Positions 8,796 to 18,720 are shown, counted from the stretch's first letter. The stretch: DNA of 64,000 nt from Thermoplasmata archaeon (GCA_021846395.1 JAJZXB010000003.1:1-64000); one strand, 5' to 3'. The notes: generated from the letters alone by a model not told the origin. Translations and numbers: made by a program.

Positions 8796-10140
8796 TATCC
8801 CCGATCTGTACTTTATTAATTATTTTTTTTATTAATGGATATAGGATAATAGCAATTATGAATGATATATAATAACTTATATCGACACCACCCAGAAACA
8901 ATTTTGATATTGTTCCTTCATATACTACTCCTGGATCCATAAATGGTATTGATATGATCAATGAAAGAAAATATGATACAATACCTGGCTTATTGAACCC
9001 GGGTATATTTTTTAAATCAAATTTTTGATTTTTATTTATTATGAAGAAATCGGCTATCATTATGCCAATCCAGGGAGTGATCCAGTAATCAAGTATGAAC
9101 AAAAAATCCTCATAATAGGAGAAAAAATGAGAGTACATAAATATTGATAGGAAAAAAGCTATCACAATTCCCATTATAATTGCGGTTATTCTTTTCATTT
9201 TTATTCCGATCGACTGCAGTGTAATGGAGTTTGAATAGAGATTTATTGCATCTGCGGCAATTCCTCCAAGGAATATGGCAAATAGGCCTAGAATTCCATT
9301 TTTGCCAAGAACTGTATACAGATCAATTGCAGGATTACCAGAAGGATTTAATGATAAAATGGCCACGAATACCCCTGCAATTTCAGCCCATAGAGATGCA
9401 ATTAAACCTCCAAGGAATGTATATAAAAATACATTTTTTCCGTAATTATACCTTGAATAATCTGCAGCATATGGGCCCCATGACATTATGTATGAAAATG
9501 ATGAGGCAAGTGTAATTCCAAAGGCAATACCAAAACCATAATACAATGGTTTATATGCATATATATCAGATGCTCTTGAGATGGAAAATAAAATGATAAA
9601 AACAAACATAATGCCGAGAACCACAGACATTAACTTTTCAAAAATAGATATAATCTTCCTTCCTGAAAATGAAATGAAAAATATAGCGAGCGATATAATA
9701 AAAATTGACAGTTCATAGAATGGAACATGAAATGCAAGCGTGAATGCAAGTGATGATAAAACAATATTAACTGTAAGCCAGCCAAGTGTATTAACCCATT
9801 GAAGCGATGACATCAACATTCCAAATTTATTCCCGAATGCTCTTCTGCCAATTACCATCTGAGGGAGGCCAGTTTCAGTACCGGTAATGGACATATACCC
9901 AACTAGAATTGATCCAAATACATTCCCAAGAACCAGAGCAATTATGATCATTTGAAAGCTCAGGCCAAGGATTACCGGTATAAATCCAACGGCAAAATCA
10001 CCTATTGTAAGATTTGTTGCAAACCAGAGTGTAAATAATTCTGATGATTTGTGTATCCGTTTCTCATTTGTAACAGGAAAATTACTGTGTTTTACTAATG
10101 AATTATATATATTTTTACCGAACATGTGTTCTCTATCCAT
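8785..10140 (-). CDS. NCS1-family nucleobase permease
   Basis: The 451-residue membrane protein has about twelve transmembrane helices. Typical NCS1 (nucleobase:cation symporter-1) features are the hydrophilic N-terminus, LWFATNLTIGDFAVGF in helix 1, the GTETGLPQMVIGRRAFG segment in the loop after helix 2, and SWGPYAADYSRY in the middle. The last motif is typical of cytosine/purine permeases such as CodB. The substrate is therefore likely cytosine, uracil or a purine. It is the first gene of a two-gene unit with the dUTPase-family gene and diverges from scpB across a 95-base promoter region. Confidence 0.88.
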   Translation of the reverse strand: MDREHMFGKNIYNSLVKHSNFPVTNEKRIHKSSELFTLWFATNLTIGDFAVGFIPVILGLSFQMIIIALVLGNVFGSILVGYMSITGTETGLPQMVIGRRAFGNKFGMLMSSLQWVNTLGWLTVNIVLSSLAFTLAFHVPFYELSIFIISLAIFFISFSGRKIISIFEKLMSVVLGIMFVFIILFSISRASDIYAYKPLYYGFGIAFGITLASSFSYIMSWGPYAADYSRYNYGKNVFLYTFLGGLIASLWAEIAGVFVAILSLNPSGNPAIDLYTVLGKNGILGLFAIFLGGIAADAINLYSNSITLQSIGIKMKRITAIIMGIVIAFFLSIFMYSHFFSYYEDFLFILDYWITPWIGIMIADFFIINKNQKFDLKNIPGFNKPGIVSYFLSLIISIPFMDPGVVYEGTISKLFLGGVDISYYISFIIAIILYPLIKKIINKVQIGDNVK

Positions 10141-10235
10141 ATGTTGTGAATGCGATAGTTATATTAAATTTTTATTATTTTTGTATAATGCACTATTTTA
10201 AAAAAAATTTAAATTGTGTTTTTATATATCCTGAT

Positions 10236-10715
10236 ATGGAAGAATTATCCAGAAAGGTTGAAGCAATACTTTATTCTTCAAAGGGTCCGCTGAAAATTTC
10301 TGAAATTGCAGAATATCTTGAAACGGATAATAATACTGTTTTGAAATGCATGAGAGAAATAATAAAAAATTATGAAAGCATTAACAGTTCCCTAACTCTG
10401 GGGCAATTCGGAAACAGATACAAAATAAAGCTTAACGATGATTTTATCGGTATTGTGTCACCATTTATTGACAGAGAATTCAATGAAAAGGAATTATCAA
10501 TGCTTTCCTACATTTATAAAAACCCATCACAGATTTCAGGGATTTTAAGGGAAAAATTTGGTTACAATTATAAAGATACTATACTGAAACTTCAAAAGGA
10601 GAAAATGGTCAGGGCAAAAAAGTATAGAAACACATTTAAATACGAAGTAACGAAAGATTTTTACAAAAAATTTAATATCAATAAGAGAACTATAAAGAAA
10701 GAGGCAAAACAATGA
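10236..10715 (+). CDS. scpB: Segregation and condensation protein B
   Basis: The 159-residue product starts at the ATG that opens MEELSRKVEAILYSSKGPLK, the classical ScpB N-terminus. An open frame 46 codons longer upstream is AT-rich and lacks family similarity, so the internal ATG is preferred. A TATA-like element lies about 25-30 bases upstream, giving a leaderless mRNA. Two winged-helix domains are seen (about 1-80 and 85-150). ScpB works with the kleisin ScpA and SMC in chromosome compaction; neither partner is in the window. The C-terminus is strongly basic. It overlaps purD by the ATGA arrangement. Confidence 0.85.
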   Translation: MEELSRKVEAILYSSKGPLKISEIAEYLETDNNTVLKCMREIIKNYESINSSLTLGQFGNRYKIKLNDDFIGIVSPFIDREFNEKELSMLSYIYKNPSQISGILREKFGYNYKDTILKLQKEKMVRAKKYRNTFKYEVTKDFYKKFNINKRTIKKEAKQ

Positions 10716-11995
10716 ATATATTACTTGTAGGAAGCGGTGGACGCGAAGATGCTATAGCCAGAAAAATCAATGAAAAGGATACCCTGTATTCAGTATTGCT
10801 GAATGAGAACCCCTCAATCATGAGAATGTCACATAAATACATAATGTACGAAAGAGATAGCGATGAAAAAATTGTTGAATTTGCACAAAAAAATAACATA
10901 GATATAGCCTTTATTGGCCCGGATGATATATTAAACACGGATTTAAACGATACATTATTAAAAAATCATATACCCACAGCATCACCATCACGAAATGCAG
11001 CCAGAATTGAAACATCAAAAGAATATATGAGGTATATCATGAATAAATACAATATTGATGGAAATATTCCAAATTATATTTTTACAGATGCAGATGAGGC
11101 AGGGAACTTCATTAAAAATAGCAGTAAAGAATACGCAATTAAACCTATAGGGCTTACTGGGGGAAAAGGAGTAATGGTTATGGGAATACAGCTCAAAGAT
11201 AAAAACGAGGCAATTGAGTATGCCATATCCATAATAAACAAAGACGGAAAGGTTTTGCTTGAGGAAAAACAAATTGGAGAGGAATTTTCATTGCAGGCTT
11301 TTACCGATGGAAAAACCGTGGTACACGCACCTATAGCGCAGGATTATAAAAGATTGTATGAAAATGACCTTGGACCCAATACTGGGGGTATGGGATCAAT
11401 AACAGATAGGGATTTTTCCCTTCCGTTTATAAGGCCTGATCAAAAGGAAAATGCCATGAGAATATTGAATGATATCGTAAATGCATTAAGAGAAGAAGGC
11501 AACCCCTTCAGCGGTGTTATTTATGGCCAATTTATGGCAGATAAAAATTCACTGAAAGTTATTGAAATCAATTCCAGATTTGCAGATCCAGAAGGAATAA
11601 ATGTACTTACATTATTAAAAACAAATATTGTTGATATATTTCTGGACATATACAGTAAAACATTAAAAAATAATATTAAATTCAACAGTATGGCCACTGC
11701 ATTGAAATATATTGTGCCTTCTGGATACGGGATTGATCCAGTCGAAACAGAGCTTTTAATTGAAAATAATATTGAATCAGACAATTTAAAGCTATATTAT
11801 GCTGCCGTATCTGGAACAATGAATAGGGTTAGAACAAGCCATTCAAGGTCACTGGCATTAATTGGGATTGCAAAAAGTATCTATGAAGCTTCTGATATTG
11901 TTGAGCAGAACATACATAAAATTTCTGGCAACTATTATATAAGGCACGATATAGGTTCAAGAGAAATGGTAGGGAGCAAAATTAAAAATCTATAG
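10712..11995 (+). CDS. purD: Phosphoribosylamine-glycine ligase
   Basis: The 427-residue ATP-grasp enzyme is the second step of purine synthesis (phosphoribosylamine + glycine + ATP to GAR). It has the N-terminal motif LLVGSGGRE, the ATP-grasp loop PIGLTGGKGVMVM, LGPNTGGMGSI and the metal-binding stretch EINSRFADPE. Its start overlaps the stop of scpB by four bases (ATGA), so it is translationally coupled to the chromosome-segregation gene. The end overlaps the convergent SelB-like gene by 14 bases. Confidence 0.95.
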   Translation: MNILLVGSGGREDAIARKINEKDTLYSVLLNENPSIMRMSHKYIMYERDSDEKIVEFAQKNNIDIAFIGPDDILNTDLNDTLLKNHIPTASPSRNAARIETSKEYMRYIMNKYNIDGNIPNYIFTDADEAGNFIKNSSKEYAIKPIGLTGGKGVMVMGIQLKDKNEAIEYAISIINKDGKVLLEEKQIGEEFSLQAFTDGKTVVHAPIAQDYKRLYENDLGPNTGGMGSITDRDFSLPFIRPDQKENAMRILNDIVNALREEGNPFSGVIYGQFMADKNSLKVIEINSRFADPEGINVLTLLKTNIVDIFLDIYSKTLKNNIKFNSMATALKYIVPSGYGIDPVETELLIENNIESDNLKLYYAAVSGTMNRVRTSHSRSLALIGIAKSIYEASDIVEQNIHKISGNYYIRHDIGSREMVGSKIKNL

Positions 11996-12884
11996 TGCCA
12001 AAAACGCGAGGTATAATATTGTTGCTAGCAAGTACCACATTTTTCTTTATTACCGGTATCTTATTTTCAAATATAATCTTGTCATTTTCGAATTTTCCCC
12101 TTTGATATCGCATCATGTCTGAGAGAAAAACCTCATAATTATCGGATAGTTCCGTTCTGACAGTACTGTGCACATTTACTTTGCCATTTATTTCATTTTG
12201 GTATTCAAAAGGCTTATCGGATAGTATCATGCCACGATCAATATCCGAAGGGTCAATGTTTTTTAGGGCCAGTCCGACTCTGGACCCCGCTCCTGCAGTC
12301 TCAACGTCGACATCATTCATCTGAATAGATTTAATCTCTATCTCTCTATCTATATCTGAAATTATCACCTTCTGATGCTTCTCAATTTTGCCGGATAATA
12401 CAAATCCAAGGGCCACCGTGCCAACACCTTTTACCTTGAAAAAGTGGTCAATTACTGTCAAATTTTTATCGGCATTTCTTTTAATCTGTATTTTTTTTAA
12501 TTCATCCATAAGCTCCATTGGTCTGCCGGTAAATAAACGGTAATTTTTTAAATTTGTGTTTGATATTATTTTTTTAATCATATCTCTTTTTTCATCGTTC
12601 ACTATTATTATTCCATTATTTTTTTCCATTAAGTCCAGTGCCACAATAACCTCACCAAAATTTCTATCAATGTTGTTGGCATTTATAATGGAAACATCTG
12701 ATGGAAAGAGGGAATCTGTAAGTGATGATATTTTTTCAGGGTATTTAACAGGTTCAGTGAAGGTCATAACATCATCTCCATCCTTTCTGTGATACAGAAG
12801 AATATCACTGTTTGTTCCAACCTTTGCTACTTCCCTAACATAATCAGTTGAATTATATGTAAAAATATTGATCGAATTCATCAT
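11982..12884 (-). CDS. Archaeal SelB-like (EF-Tu superfamily) protein without GTPase motifs
   Basis: This 300-residue protein has an EF-Tu/SelB-type domain 2 (about 148-220, containing VKGVGTVALGFVLSG and GSRVGLALKNID) and a following beta-barrel-like domain ending in PRVFGTIDF. Residues 1-130 occupy the place of the G domain but show no P-loop (GxxxxGK), no DxxG and no NKxD, so GTP hydrolysis is not expected. This matches the SelB-like family described in archaea (aSelBL), whose role is unknown; it is not evidence for selenocysteine use. The weak point is the divergent N-terminal part. Confidence 0.7.
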   Translation of the reverse strand: MMNSINIFTYNSTDYVREVAKVGTNSDILLYHRKDGDDVMTFTEPVKYPEKISSLTDSLFPSDVSIINANNIDRNFGEVIVALDLMEKNNGIIIVNDEKRDMIKKIISNTNLKNYRLFTGRPMELMDELKKIQIKRNADKNLTVIDHFFKVKGVGTVALGFVLSGKIEKHQKVIISDIDREIEIKSIQMNDVDVETAGAGSRVGLALKNIDPSDIDRGMILSDKPFEYQNEINGKVNVHSTVRTELSDNYEVFLSDMMRYQRGKFENDKIIFENKIPVIKKNVVLASNNIIPRVFGTIDF

Positions 12885-12910
12885 AGTACATCAATTAAAA
12901 ATATTTATTT

Positions 12911-13780
12911 TTATAGATTTTTCATTATAACATTTTTTAGAAGAATTACCAGTTCATCTGAACATGATGGGGTTTCAACTCTCCCATATTTTATTCCTAA
13001 ATTTTCAATGAATTTTCTGTATTTCACATCAAGGTCATATAAAATTTCAAGATGCTCATATAAAAATCCCAACGGTATTACAAGCAAATTATCAATTTTC
13101 TTATCCACCATCTGGTTTGTTAGATCATATATAAATGGTGATAGCCATGTTCCGTATTTATTATTTCCATAAAAACCCTTGAATGTGGTTGAGGGTTTAA
13201 AAAGGCGAGACAGTTCATCCATTTTGGTGAGTGCCGAGTTTTTATAATCCGTTTCGTCATCAATTAAAGGCAGGCTATGGGCTGCAAAAAGAACACTGTC
13301 AAAATCATACATGTATTTTGATATATTGTGTGTCCAGATGTGATTGAACATTTGGTCTTCGAGGCCGTTTATAAATACTGTTTTTGTCTTTATATTATTC
13401 CTTCGAATTGCTTCCTTGAAAGGTATTTCATATGATTTTTTGATATTATTGCTTTTAAATGGAAACAGTGGCAGGGCAATAATGTTTTCATATTCATTTT
13501 TCAGTGATTGTATGCCCGTAAAGATGTCTGGTTTCCAGTGCTTGTAAACGATTGTTACATCAAAATTACCATATTTCTTCAGCAATTTTGACAGCTTATC
13601 TCCAATTTGTTTGATAATTTTATTAGATGGAGACACTCCATTGACCATTCTGTATTTTTCAAGATTTTCTTGAAGTGCCTGTTCCGGCACTGCCCTATTA
13701 TTGAATATCCCTGCTAAATATTCTTCAACATCTTCTGTCCTTTCAGGACTTCCATAACTCATTAAAAGAATATTGTTCAT
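12911..13780 (-). CDS. hemH: Ferrochelatase (proto- or coproporphyrin)
   Basis: The 289-residue enzyme inserts Fe(II) into a porphyrin in heme synthesis. The N-terminus LLMSYGSPE, the catalytic histidine in FAAHSLP (His168) and the glutamate of GFLYEHLEILYDLD (Glu245) correspond to the two metal-channel residues of the family. The length is close to the compact monofunctional bacterial/archaeal form. Whether the substrate is protoporphyrin or coproporphyrin cannot be read from the sequence. No other heme genes are adjacent. Confidence 0.92.
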   Translation of the reverse strand: MNNILLMSYGSPERTEDVEEYLAGIFNNRAVPEQALQENLEKYRMVNGVSPSNKIIKQIGDKLSKLLKKYGNFDVTIVYKHWKPDIFTGIQSLKNEYENIIALPLFPFKSNNIKKSYEIPFKEAIRRNNIKTKTVFINGLEDQMFNHIWTHNISKYMYDFDSVLFAAHSLPLIDDETDYKNSALTKMDELSRLFKPSTTFKGFYGNNKYGTWLSPFIYDLTNQMVDKKIDNLLVIPLGFLYEHLEILYDLDVKYRKFIENLGIKYGRVETPSCSDELVILLKNVIMKNL

Positions 13781-13830
13781 AACCGGTTATCTAATTTTTA
13801 AATTTAATATTTTTTAAAAAACATGACCTC

Positions 13831-15159
13831 TCACTTTAGTATATTCATAAGGGATTTATAGTCTCTAATCAGTGGGTCAACATCGTTCATCAAAAGGTTC
13901 ATTTCATTTAACAGCTTCTTATTTATTTTTGTCATATATATTTCATTTTTTATCAGGAATATATTTACAGTTGAAAGCTCAAGAAGGAAATTTTCCATCA
14001 TTTTCATTCTTCCCTTTACGAGATAATTATGGTGTTTGAACAGTGAAAGATAAAATTTCAATGACAGTGAGTTTAGTAATATATATCCTTCAATTGACAC
14101 ACTGTCCCTTAGGAATTCCCTGTCTGAGTATAAACGGTATTTTGAATACAGTATAGTGATTGCAATAAATCTTCTGATATTTATTGCCTGGTAAATCAGG
14201 TTATGATTAATATTCAAATTTGTTACAGCAAATTTTATATTTTTAAAATTTTTAAGCTCTATACTTTCCCGTGGAACATCATGGTCCATAAAAAGAAAAT
14301 ACCACAGTCCATTTTTATGAAATTCAGTATGAAAGATGTATCTTTTCAAAAAATCGTTGTATCCTTTTTTCAGTACAATTTTACCATGCAATAATTCATT
14401 TTTCAATTCGTTAATTGCGTTGTCGTTACTTAATTCCATAATGAAATTTTTACCCATTTTTTTAAGAAGTTTTAAATTATTTTTACTGTAATAGCTGTCT
14501 TCAAGAATTAATATTCCTGAATTTTCTGGTTCCTCGGATAAATGAATGAATCTTTCTATTGAGTCAAAATTATCTATTATGTGCTTTGTTGTGATTATAT
14601 CCATCGTTTTGGCATCAAGAAAAATGTCCAGAATGGCATATACGTTATTTGAATTAAGGCTTGATGGGATTGACATTCCAACCTCAATATGCAATAAAAT
14701 TACATCTTCGTCTATGTTTACCTCAAATTCATAATTTTCCCTGTTCAATGCAAGAGCCCTTAAAATTGGATTAATATTCTCTACATTCAATTTCAATCTT
14801 GGCCATACATAGCTGATAAACGTTTTTTTGTAATAATATTTTGCATTGTATAGGGGTGATCTATACAGTGTAATGATCAGACACAGGGCAATAATTTCCT
14901 TATTGTATTTACTTTTGGCATCTAATATCCTGATTATTGAGTCACGATTAAGATTTATTATCAATGAAATATCGCCATACTGAAATGTTTTTTCAGGTAT
15001 TGCAAAATCCTTCATTATAATTAGATTATCCTTTGACTTACCCAGATATTTCCTTTTTTTGGTTTCTTTTTTCCTCTTTTCATCCCATATGTTTGTGGAG
15101 ATATATGCATATTCATTACCTTTAATTTTTTTTATCTCTATATATGCTTTTTTATTCAT
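13831..15159 (-). CDS. Transposase-derived protein (IS1634/IS4-like) with degenerate active site
   Basis: An unbroken 442-codon frame with an IS4-superfamily layout: N-terminal YAYISTNIWDEKRKKETKKRKYLGK, a first acidic segment around NIDEDVILLHIE, and the second-Asp segment LILEDSYYSKNNLKLLKK typical of DDE transposases. The third position, which in the related copy at 16.1 kb reads YFRRGGVEKAF, here reads INIRRFIAITI, so the catalytic Glu is Ala. No terminal inverted repeats could be found by eye. An intact frame with a lost catalytic residue suggests either recent decay or a kept non-catalytic role such as DNA binding. Confidence 0.6.
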   Translation of the reverse strand: MNKKAYIEIKKIKGNEYAYISTNIWDEKRKKETKKRKYLGKSKDNLIIMKDFAIPEKTFQYGDISLIINLNRDSIIRILDAKSKYNKEIIALCLIITLYRSPLYNAKYYYKKTFISYVWPRLKLNVENINPILRALALNRENYEFEVNIDEDVILLHIEVGMSIPSSLNSNNVYAILDIFLDAKTMDIITTKHIIDNFDSIERFIHLSEEPENSGILILEDSYYSKNNLKLLKKMGKNFIMELSNDNAINELKNELLHGKIVLKKGYNDFLKRYIFHTEFHKNGLWYFLFMDHDVPRESIELKNFKNIKFAVTNLNINHNLIYQAINIRRFIAITILYSKYRLYSDREFLRDSVSIEGYILLNSLSLKFYLSLFKHHNYLVKGRMKMMENFLLELSTVNIFLIKNEIYMTKINKKLLNEMNLLMNDVDPLIRDYKSLMNILK

Positions 15160-15377
15160 TATAATTTACAAATTTTAAATAATTATTTAACTTTATTATC
15201 TATACAAAATATACAAACATCAAAAAGATTTAGAAGGCATAATTTATAAATTATAATATTTATATATAACTACTGAATATTTATAATCAGGTAATAGCAA
15301 TGATTCAGGATAACTTCGGATGACTGAACTCTTACGAAAATTATAAAACTTTAAATTATTATAGATATATAGAAATT

Positions 15378-15785
15378 ATGGATTTGGATTGCGAAGAATT
15401 TCACAGGTGGTTTGATCAGGCATTATATACCTATAACCTTATAGAGAGTGATATAAATAATAACGGATACAGCTGGGCATGTTTTAAGGCACAGCAGAGT
15501 GCAGAACTTGCTATTAAAAGCATTCTGATATCAGTAGGCAAAAATGCATTTGGGCATGGGTTATTAAAGTTATATAAGGACATATCTGCTATATTTGGAA
15601 ATGATGCTGATGTTGGAAATTCAGTTTCGTATTTGGATAAATTATACATTGCCCCAAGATATCCAGATGCATTTACAGAGGGATCCCCATGGGAGCATTT
15701 TACTTTGAACGATGCACTGCTATCTAAAGAATCGGCATTAAAAATCATGAACTACGTAAAAAAGGTGATGAAACAATGCCTTTAA
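15378..15785 (+). CDS. HEPN-domain protein of a HEPN/MNT pair
   Basis: A 135-residue all-helical protein. The segments WACFKAQQSAELAIKSILIS and GHGLLKLYKDI, together with LDKLYIAPRYPDAF, are the hallmarks of the HEPN family (PF05168-like) that pairs with minimal nucleotidyltransferases. The classical RX4-6H ribonuclease motif is not evident, so it may be a non-nuclease HEPN. The next gene encodes the MNT partner and overlaps by ten bases. TATA-like sequences precede the start. It is probably a toxin-antitoxin or nucleotide-signalling pair. Confidence 0.82.
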   Translation: MDLDCEEFHRWFDQALYTYNLIESDINNNGYSWACFKAQQSAELAIKSILISVGKNAFGHGLLKLYKDISAIFGNDADVGNSVSYLDKLYIAPRYPDAFTEGSPWEHFTLNDALLSKESALKIMNYVKKVMKQCL

Positions 15786-16147
15786 TAAACGAAATAAATA
15801 AAAGAAGAAAAGTGAAAAGTAATTTAATACAAATATTAAATACCTATTCTTTGGACCTAACTAAAAAATTTGGGAAAGTAACATTTGTACTATTTGGATC
15901 ATACGCAAGAGGTGATTTTAACCTCTGGAGTGATGTTGATCTTCTAATAATTTGCAATAAATTTAAAAATATAAGATTTCTTGATAGGCCCTATATCCTG
16001 CCTGCTTTATATGACGAAATAATTTATTCCGATACAATTTGCTGGGATTATGAAGAGGCAAAAAAGATGTTTAATAAAAAGTCCTGGATCGATACATTAA
16101 AAACATCACTGGTAATACAGGATGATTATGGGCTATTTAAAAAATAA
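15776..16147 (+). CDS. Minimal nucleotidyltransferase (MNT) partner of HEPN
   Basis: The 123-residue protein has the polymerase-beta-type signature LFGSYARGDFNLWSDVDLLI (39-58): GS followed by the two metal-binding aspartates Asp53 and Asp55. The family transfers NMP groups and in HEPN/MNT systems acts as the antitoxin, often by modifying the HEPN partner. It overlaps the HEPN gene by ten bases. The stop codon is followed directly by a 5'-truncated transposase fragment, so a mobile element broke off exactly at the end of this gene. Confidence 0.85.
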   Translation: MPLINEINKRRKVKSNLIQILNTYSLDLTKKFGKVTFVLFGSYARGDFNLWSDVDLLIICNKFKNIRFLDRPYILPALYDEIIYSDTICWDYEEAKKMFNKKSWIDTLKTSLVIQDDYGLFKK

Positions 16148-16872
16148 CATCTCTGTCTGATAATGATTACTATAGGAGAATTAACCTATATGAAATGAAT
16201 TATGGTAATGCCATGATTCAAAATAGGGAGAGGGGACAGAAAGAACTTGTGAATTTGGATTCACTTTATGGGCACAGGTGTAGGATTGTTGTTATGCTTG
16301 ACACTGAGAGGGGGAACAGGGAACGCATGGAACGTGATCTGATGATATCGGCACTGGAAATGGAACAATCAAAGGATAAGATTGCAAAGCTGAAATCAGG
16401 ATTAAGGCCCATTGTTAAACCATCCAAGGGTAGGAGGGGCTATACAATTGACAAAGGGGAGGAGGAAAATGCAAGAAAAATGAATGGCAAGTCCTTATTC
16501 TTCTGCACAGATGAAAAGATATCTGGAAGCGATCTCATAAGGGTATATTTCAGGAGGGGTGGTGTTGAAAAGGCATTTAGATACCTTAATGGAGATGCCT
16601 CAATGATGCCTGTAAGATACAAGCTTCCGGGAAGGGTTGAGGCATACCTGTCCGTTGTTTCCTTCATCTCATACCTTATTATTTCTGCGGTTATCTGGAA
16701 GATGGAAACAAACAAGATACCATTAAGTTACAGGGAACTCATAGAAAAGGCCTCCAAAATATATGAGGTTACAATGGCATCGGGAACAAAGAAAATATAC
16801 AGGTGGACAACCATTGGGAATGAGTTTGAGAAGCAGCTCAAACCATTCAACATAACGAAACTTCAAACATAG
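16148..16872 (+). pseudogene. 5'-truncated IS transposase (IS1634/IS4-like), C-terminal half
   Basis: Homology starts right after the preceding stop codon (frame SDNDYYRRINLYEMNYG) and runs to the natural-looking C-terminus; an ATG at 16195 lies inside. Recognisable parts are KPSKGRRGYTIDK, FFCTDEKISGSDL, YFRRGGVEKAFRYL with the catalytic Glu, and LPGRVEAYLSVVSFISYLI. The N-terminal half with the first two catalytic Asp residues is missing, so it cannot be active. A second, more decayed copy lies at 63575-64000. Together they show that this IS family has been mobile in the genome. Confidence 0.85.
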
Positions 16873-16990
16873 TTACTAAATTGACCGATAGACAGGATAA
16901 AGTAAACAATGTCTTCATGCTGAATAATATTAATATGAGAATAGGATAAATATATTATGTTGTATGTGTTATAAATTATAGGTGAATAAT

Positions 16991-18673
16991 ATGGATCTTG
17001 AGGAAATATGGAGAAGCCATTATCCATCATGGGCACATAGGAACATAGATATTCCTGATGTTAGCATTTATCATGCCCTTGAGGATTCAGTTAAAAAATT
17101 TGGAGAACTAACGGCAATTGATTTTATGGGAACAAAAATAACATATGCAGAACTGAAGGACATGGTTGATTCAACGGCATATACGTTGTTCGAACGTGGA
17201 ATAAAAAAAGGAGACAAAATTGGAATAATGCTTCCCAATACACCTCAATACATTATATATTTCTTTGCAATTTTAAAACTTGGAGGTGTAATTGTACAGG
17301 TTAACCCCCTGTATACAACACGAGAGCTTGAATTTGAAATAAAGGATTCTGGTGCAACATCCCTTGTAATAATGGATGAGTTTATTAATAAGGCACTACC
17401 CCTTTACCCCACAATATTAGAGAAAATTTTTGTGGTGAGGGTACAGGATTATTTACCACCTGTTATATCTACAATTTATTCTCTATATACAATTAGACAT
17501 AGAACGAAAATACCGTCTGCAGAAAATATTTATATTGATAAACGCCCGGAAAAACTGAAAAATATTTCAAAGGAAGTAGATATAAATGTGGAAAATGACC
17601 CGGCAATTTTCCAGTATACAGGAGGCACGACAGGAATGCCAAAAGCGGCTGTATTAACCCACAAAAATCTCATTTCCAACGTCTATCAAATTATAGACTG
17701 GCTTCCGCCAGAGTTCAAGAAAAATATATCATACCTATCCTCAATTCCATTCTTTCATGTTTATGGAATGATGACTGCAATGCTCACACCCCTGATACAG
17801 GGGTCAAAAATAATACTCATTCCAGACCCTCGAAATACTAAGATGATAATTTCCATCCTCGAAAAGAAGAAGCCCGTTGCTTTCCCGGGTATACCGTCAA
17901 TGTATCATTCCATAATAAATTATAAAAATGTACAGAAACATGATTTAAAAAATGTGAAAATTTGTATTTCTGGTGCATCTTCATTGCCTGCTGAACTTCA
18001 GAAGCAGTTTGAAAGAATAACCGGGTCAATTCTTGTTGAAGGTTATGGACTCAGTGAATGCTCACCGGTTGCAAATGTAACACCACTGGTTTCCAAAGAT
18101 AGAGATAAATGGCGCAAAATCGGATCCATAGGCCTTCCTGTTCCAAACACTAATGAAAAAATCGTTTCCATAGAAGATGGCACCACTGAAATGCCAATTG
18201 GCGAGCCAGGTGAACTGCTGATAAAGGGCTCACAGGTCATGAAGGGATACTGGAATAGGGAAGATGAAAATAAAAAAGCACTTGATGATGGCTGGCTTCA
18301 TACAGGTGATATTGCCAGAATTGACCAGGATGGATACGTGTTTATTGTTGACAGAAAAAAGGATCTGATCATAGCTGGTGGATACAATATATACCCAAGA
18401 GAAGTTGAAGAGGTTATATATGAAAATCCAATGGTATCTGAATGTGCCGTCGTAGGAGTCAGTGACGAACACCGTGGTGAAACTGTTAAAGCATTTATAG
18501 TGAAAAAGGACAGTTCACTTACAGAGGAAGAAATTATCAAATTCTGCAAGGAAAGATTGGCAGTGTACAAGGTGCCAAAGATTGTAGAATTCAGGAATGA
18601 ACTGCCATTAACGCTTGTAGGAAAGGTGGATAAAAAACTCCTTCGGAAAAGCGATTCCAAGGGCAAAACATAG
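16991..18673 (+). CDS. Long-chain fatty acid-CoA ligase (AMP-forming)
   Basis: The 560-residue adenylate-forming enzyme activates a carboxylic acid with ATP and CoA. It has the phosphate loop YTGGTTGMPKA, the A5 motif GYGLSECSP, GWLHTGDIARID (A7), DRKKDLIIAGGYNIYPREVE (A8) and the A10 lysine in LVGKVDKKLL. The ATG at 16991 is chosen because AGGTGA (16980-16985) lies five bases upstream as a Shine-Dalgarno; a GTG nine bases earlier overlaps that site. Acyl chain length is not predictable. It lies between a dead IS copy and the GC-rich island, and its own base use looks like the low-GC host. Confidence 0.9.
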   Translation: MDLEEIWRSHYPSWAHRNIDIPDVSIYHALEDSVKKFGELTAIDFMGTKITYAELKDMVDSTAYTLFERGIKKGDKIGIMLPNTPQYIIYFFAILKLGGVIVQVNPLYTTRELEFEIKDSGATSLVIMDEFINKALPLYPTILEKIFVVRVQDYLPPVISTIYSLYTIRHRTKIPSAENIYIDKRPEKLKNISKEVDINVENDPAIFQYTGGTTGMPKAAVLTHKNLISNVYQIIDWLPPEFKKNISYLSSIPFFHVYGMMTAMLTPLIQGSKIILIPDPRNTKMIISILEKKKPVAFPGIPSMYHSIINYKNVQKHDLKNVKICISGASSLPAELQKQFERITGSILVEGYGLSECSPVANVTPLVSKDRDKWRKIGSIGLPVPNTNEKIVSIEDGTTEMPIGEPGELLIKGSQVMKGYWNREDENKKALDDGWLHTGDIARIDQDGYVFIVDRKKDLIIAGGYNIYPREVEEVIYENPMVSECAVVGVSDEHRGETVKAFIVKKDSSLTEEEIIKFCKERLAVYKVPKIVEFRNELPLTLVGKVDKKLLRKSDSKGKT

Positions 18674-18720
18674 GTTAACTGCAATTTTTCTGTTATAATT
18701 TCATTCCTATTATCACTTCA

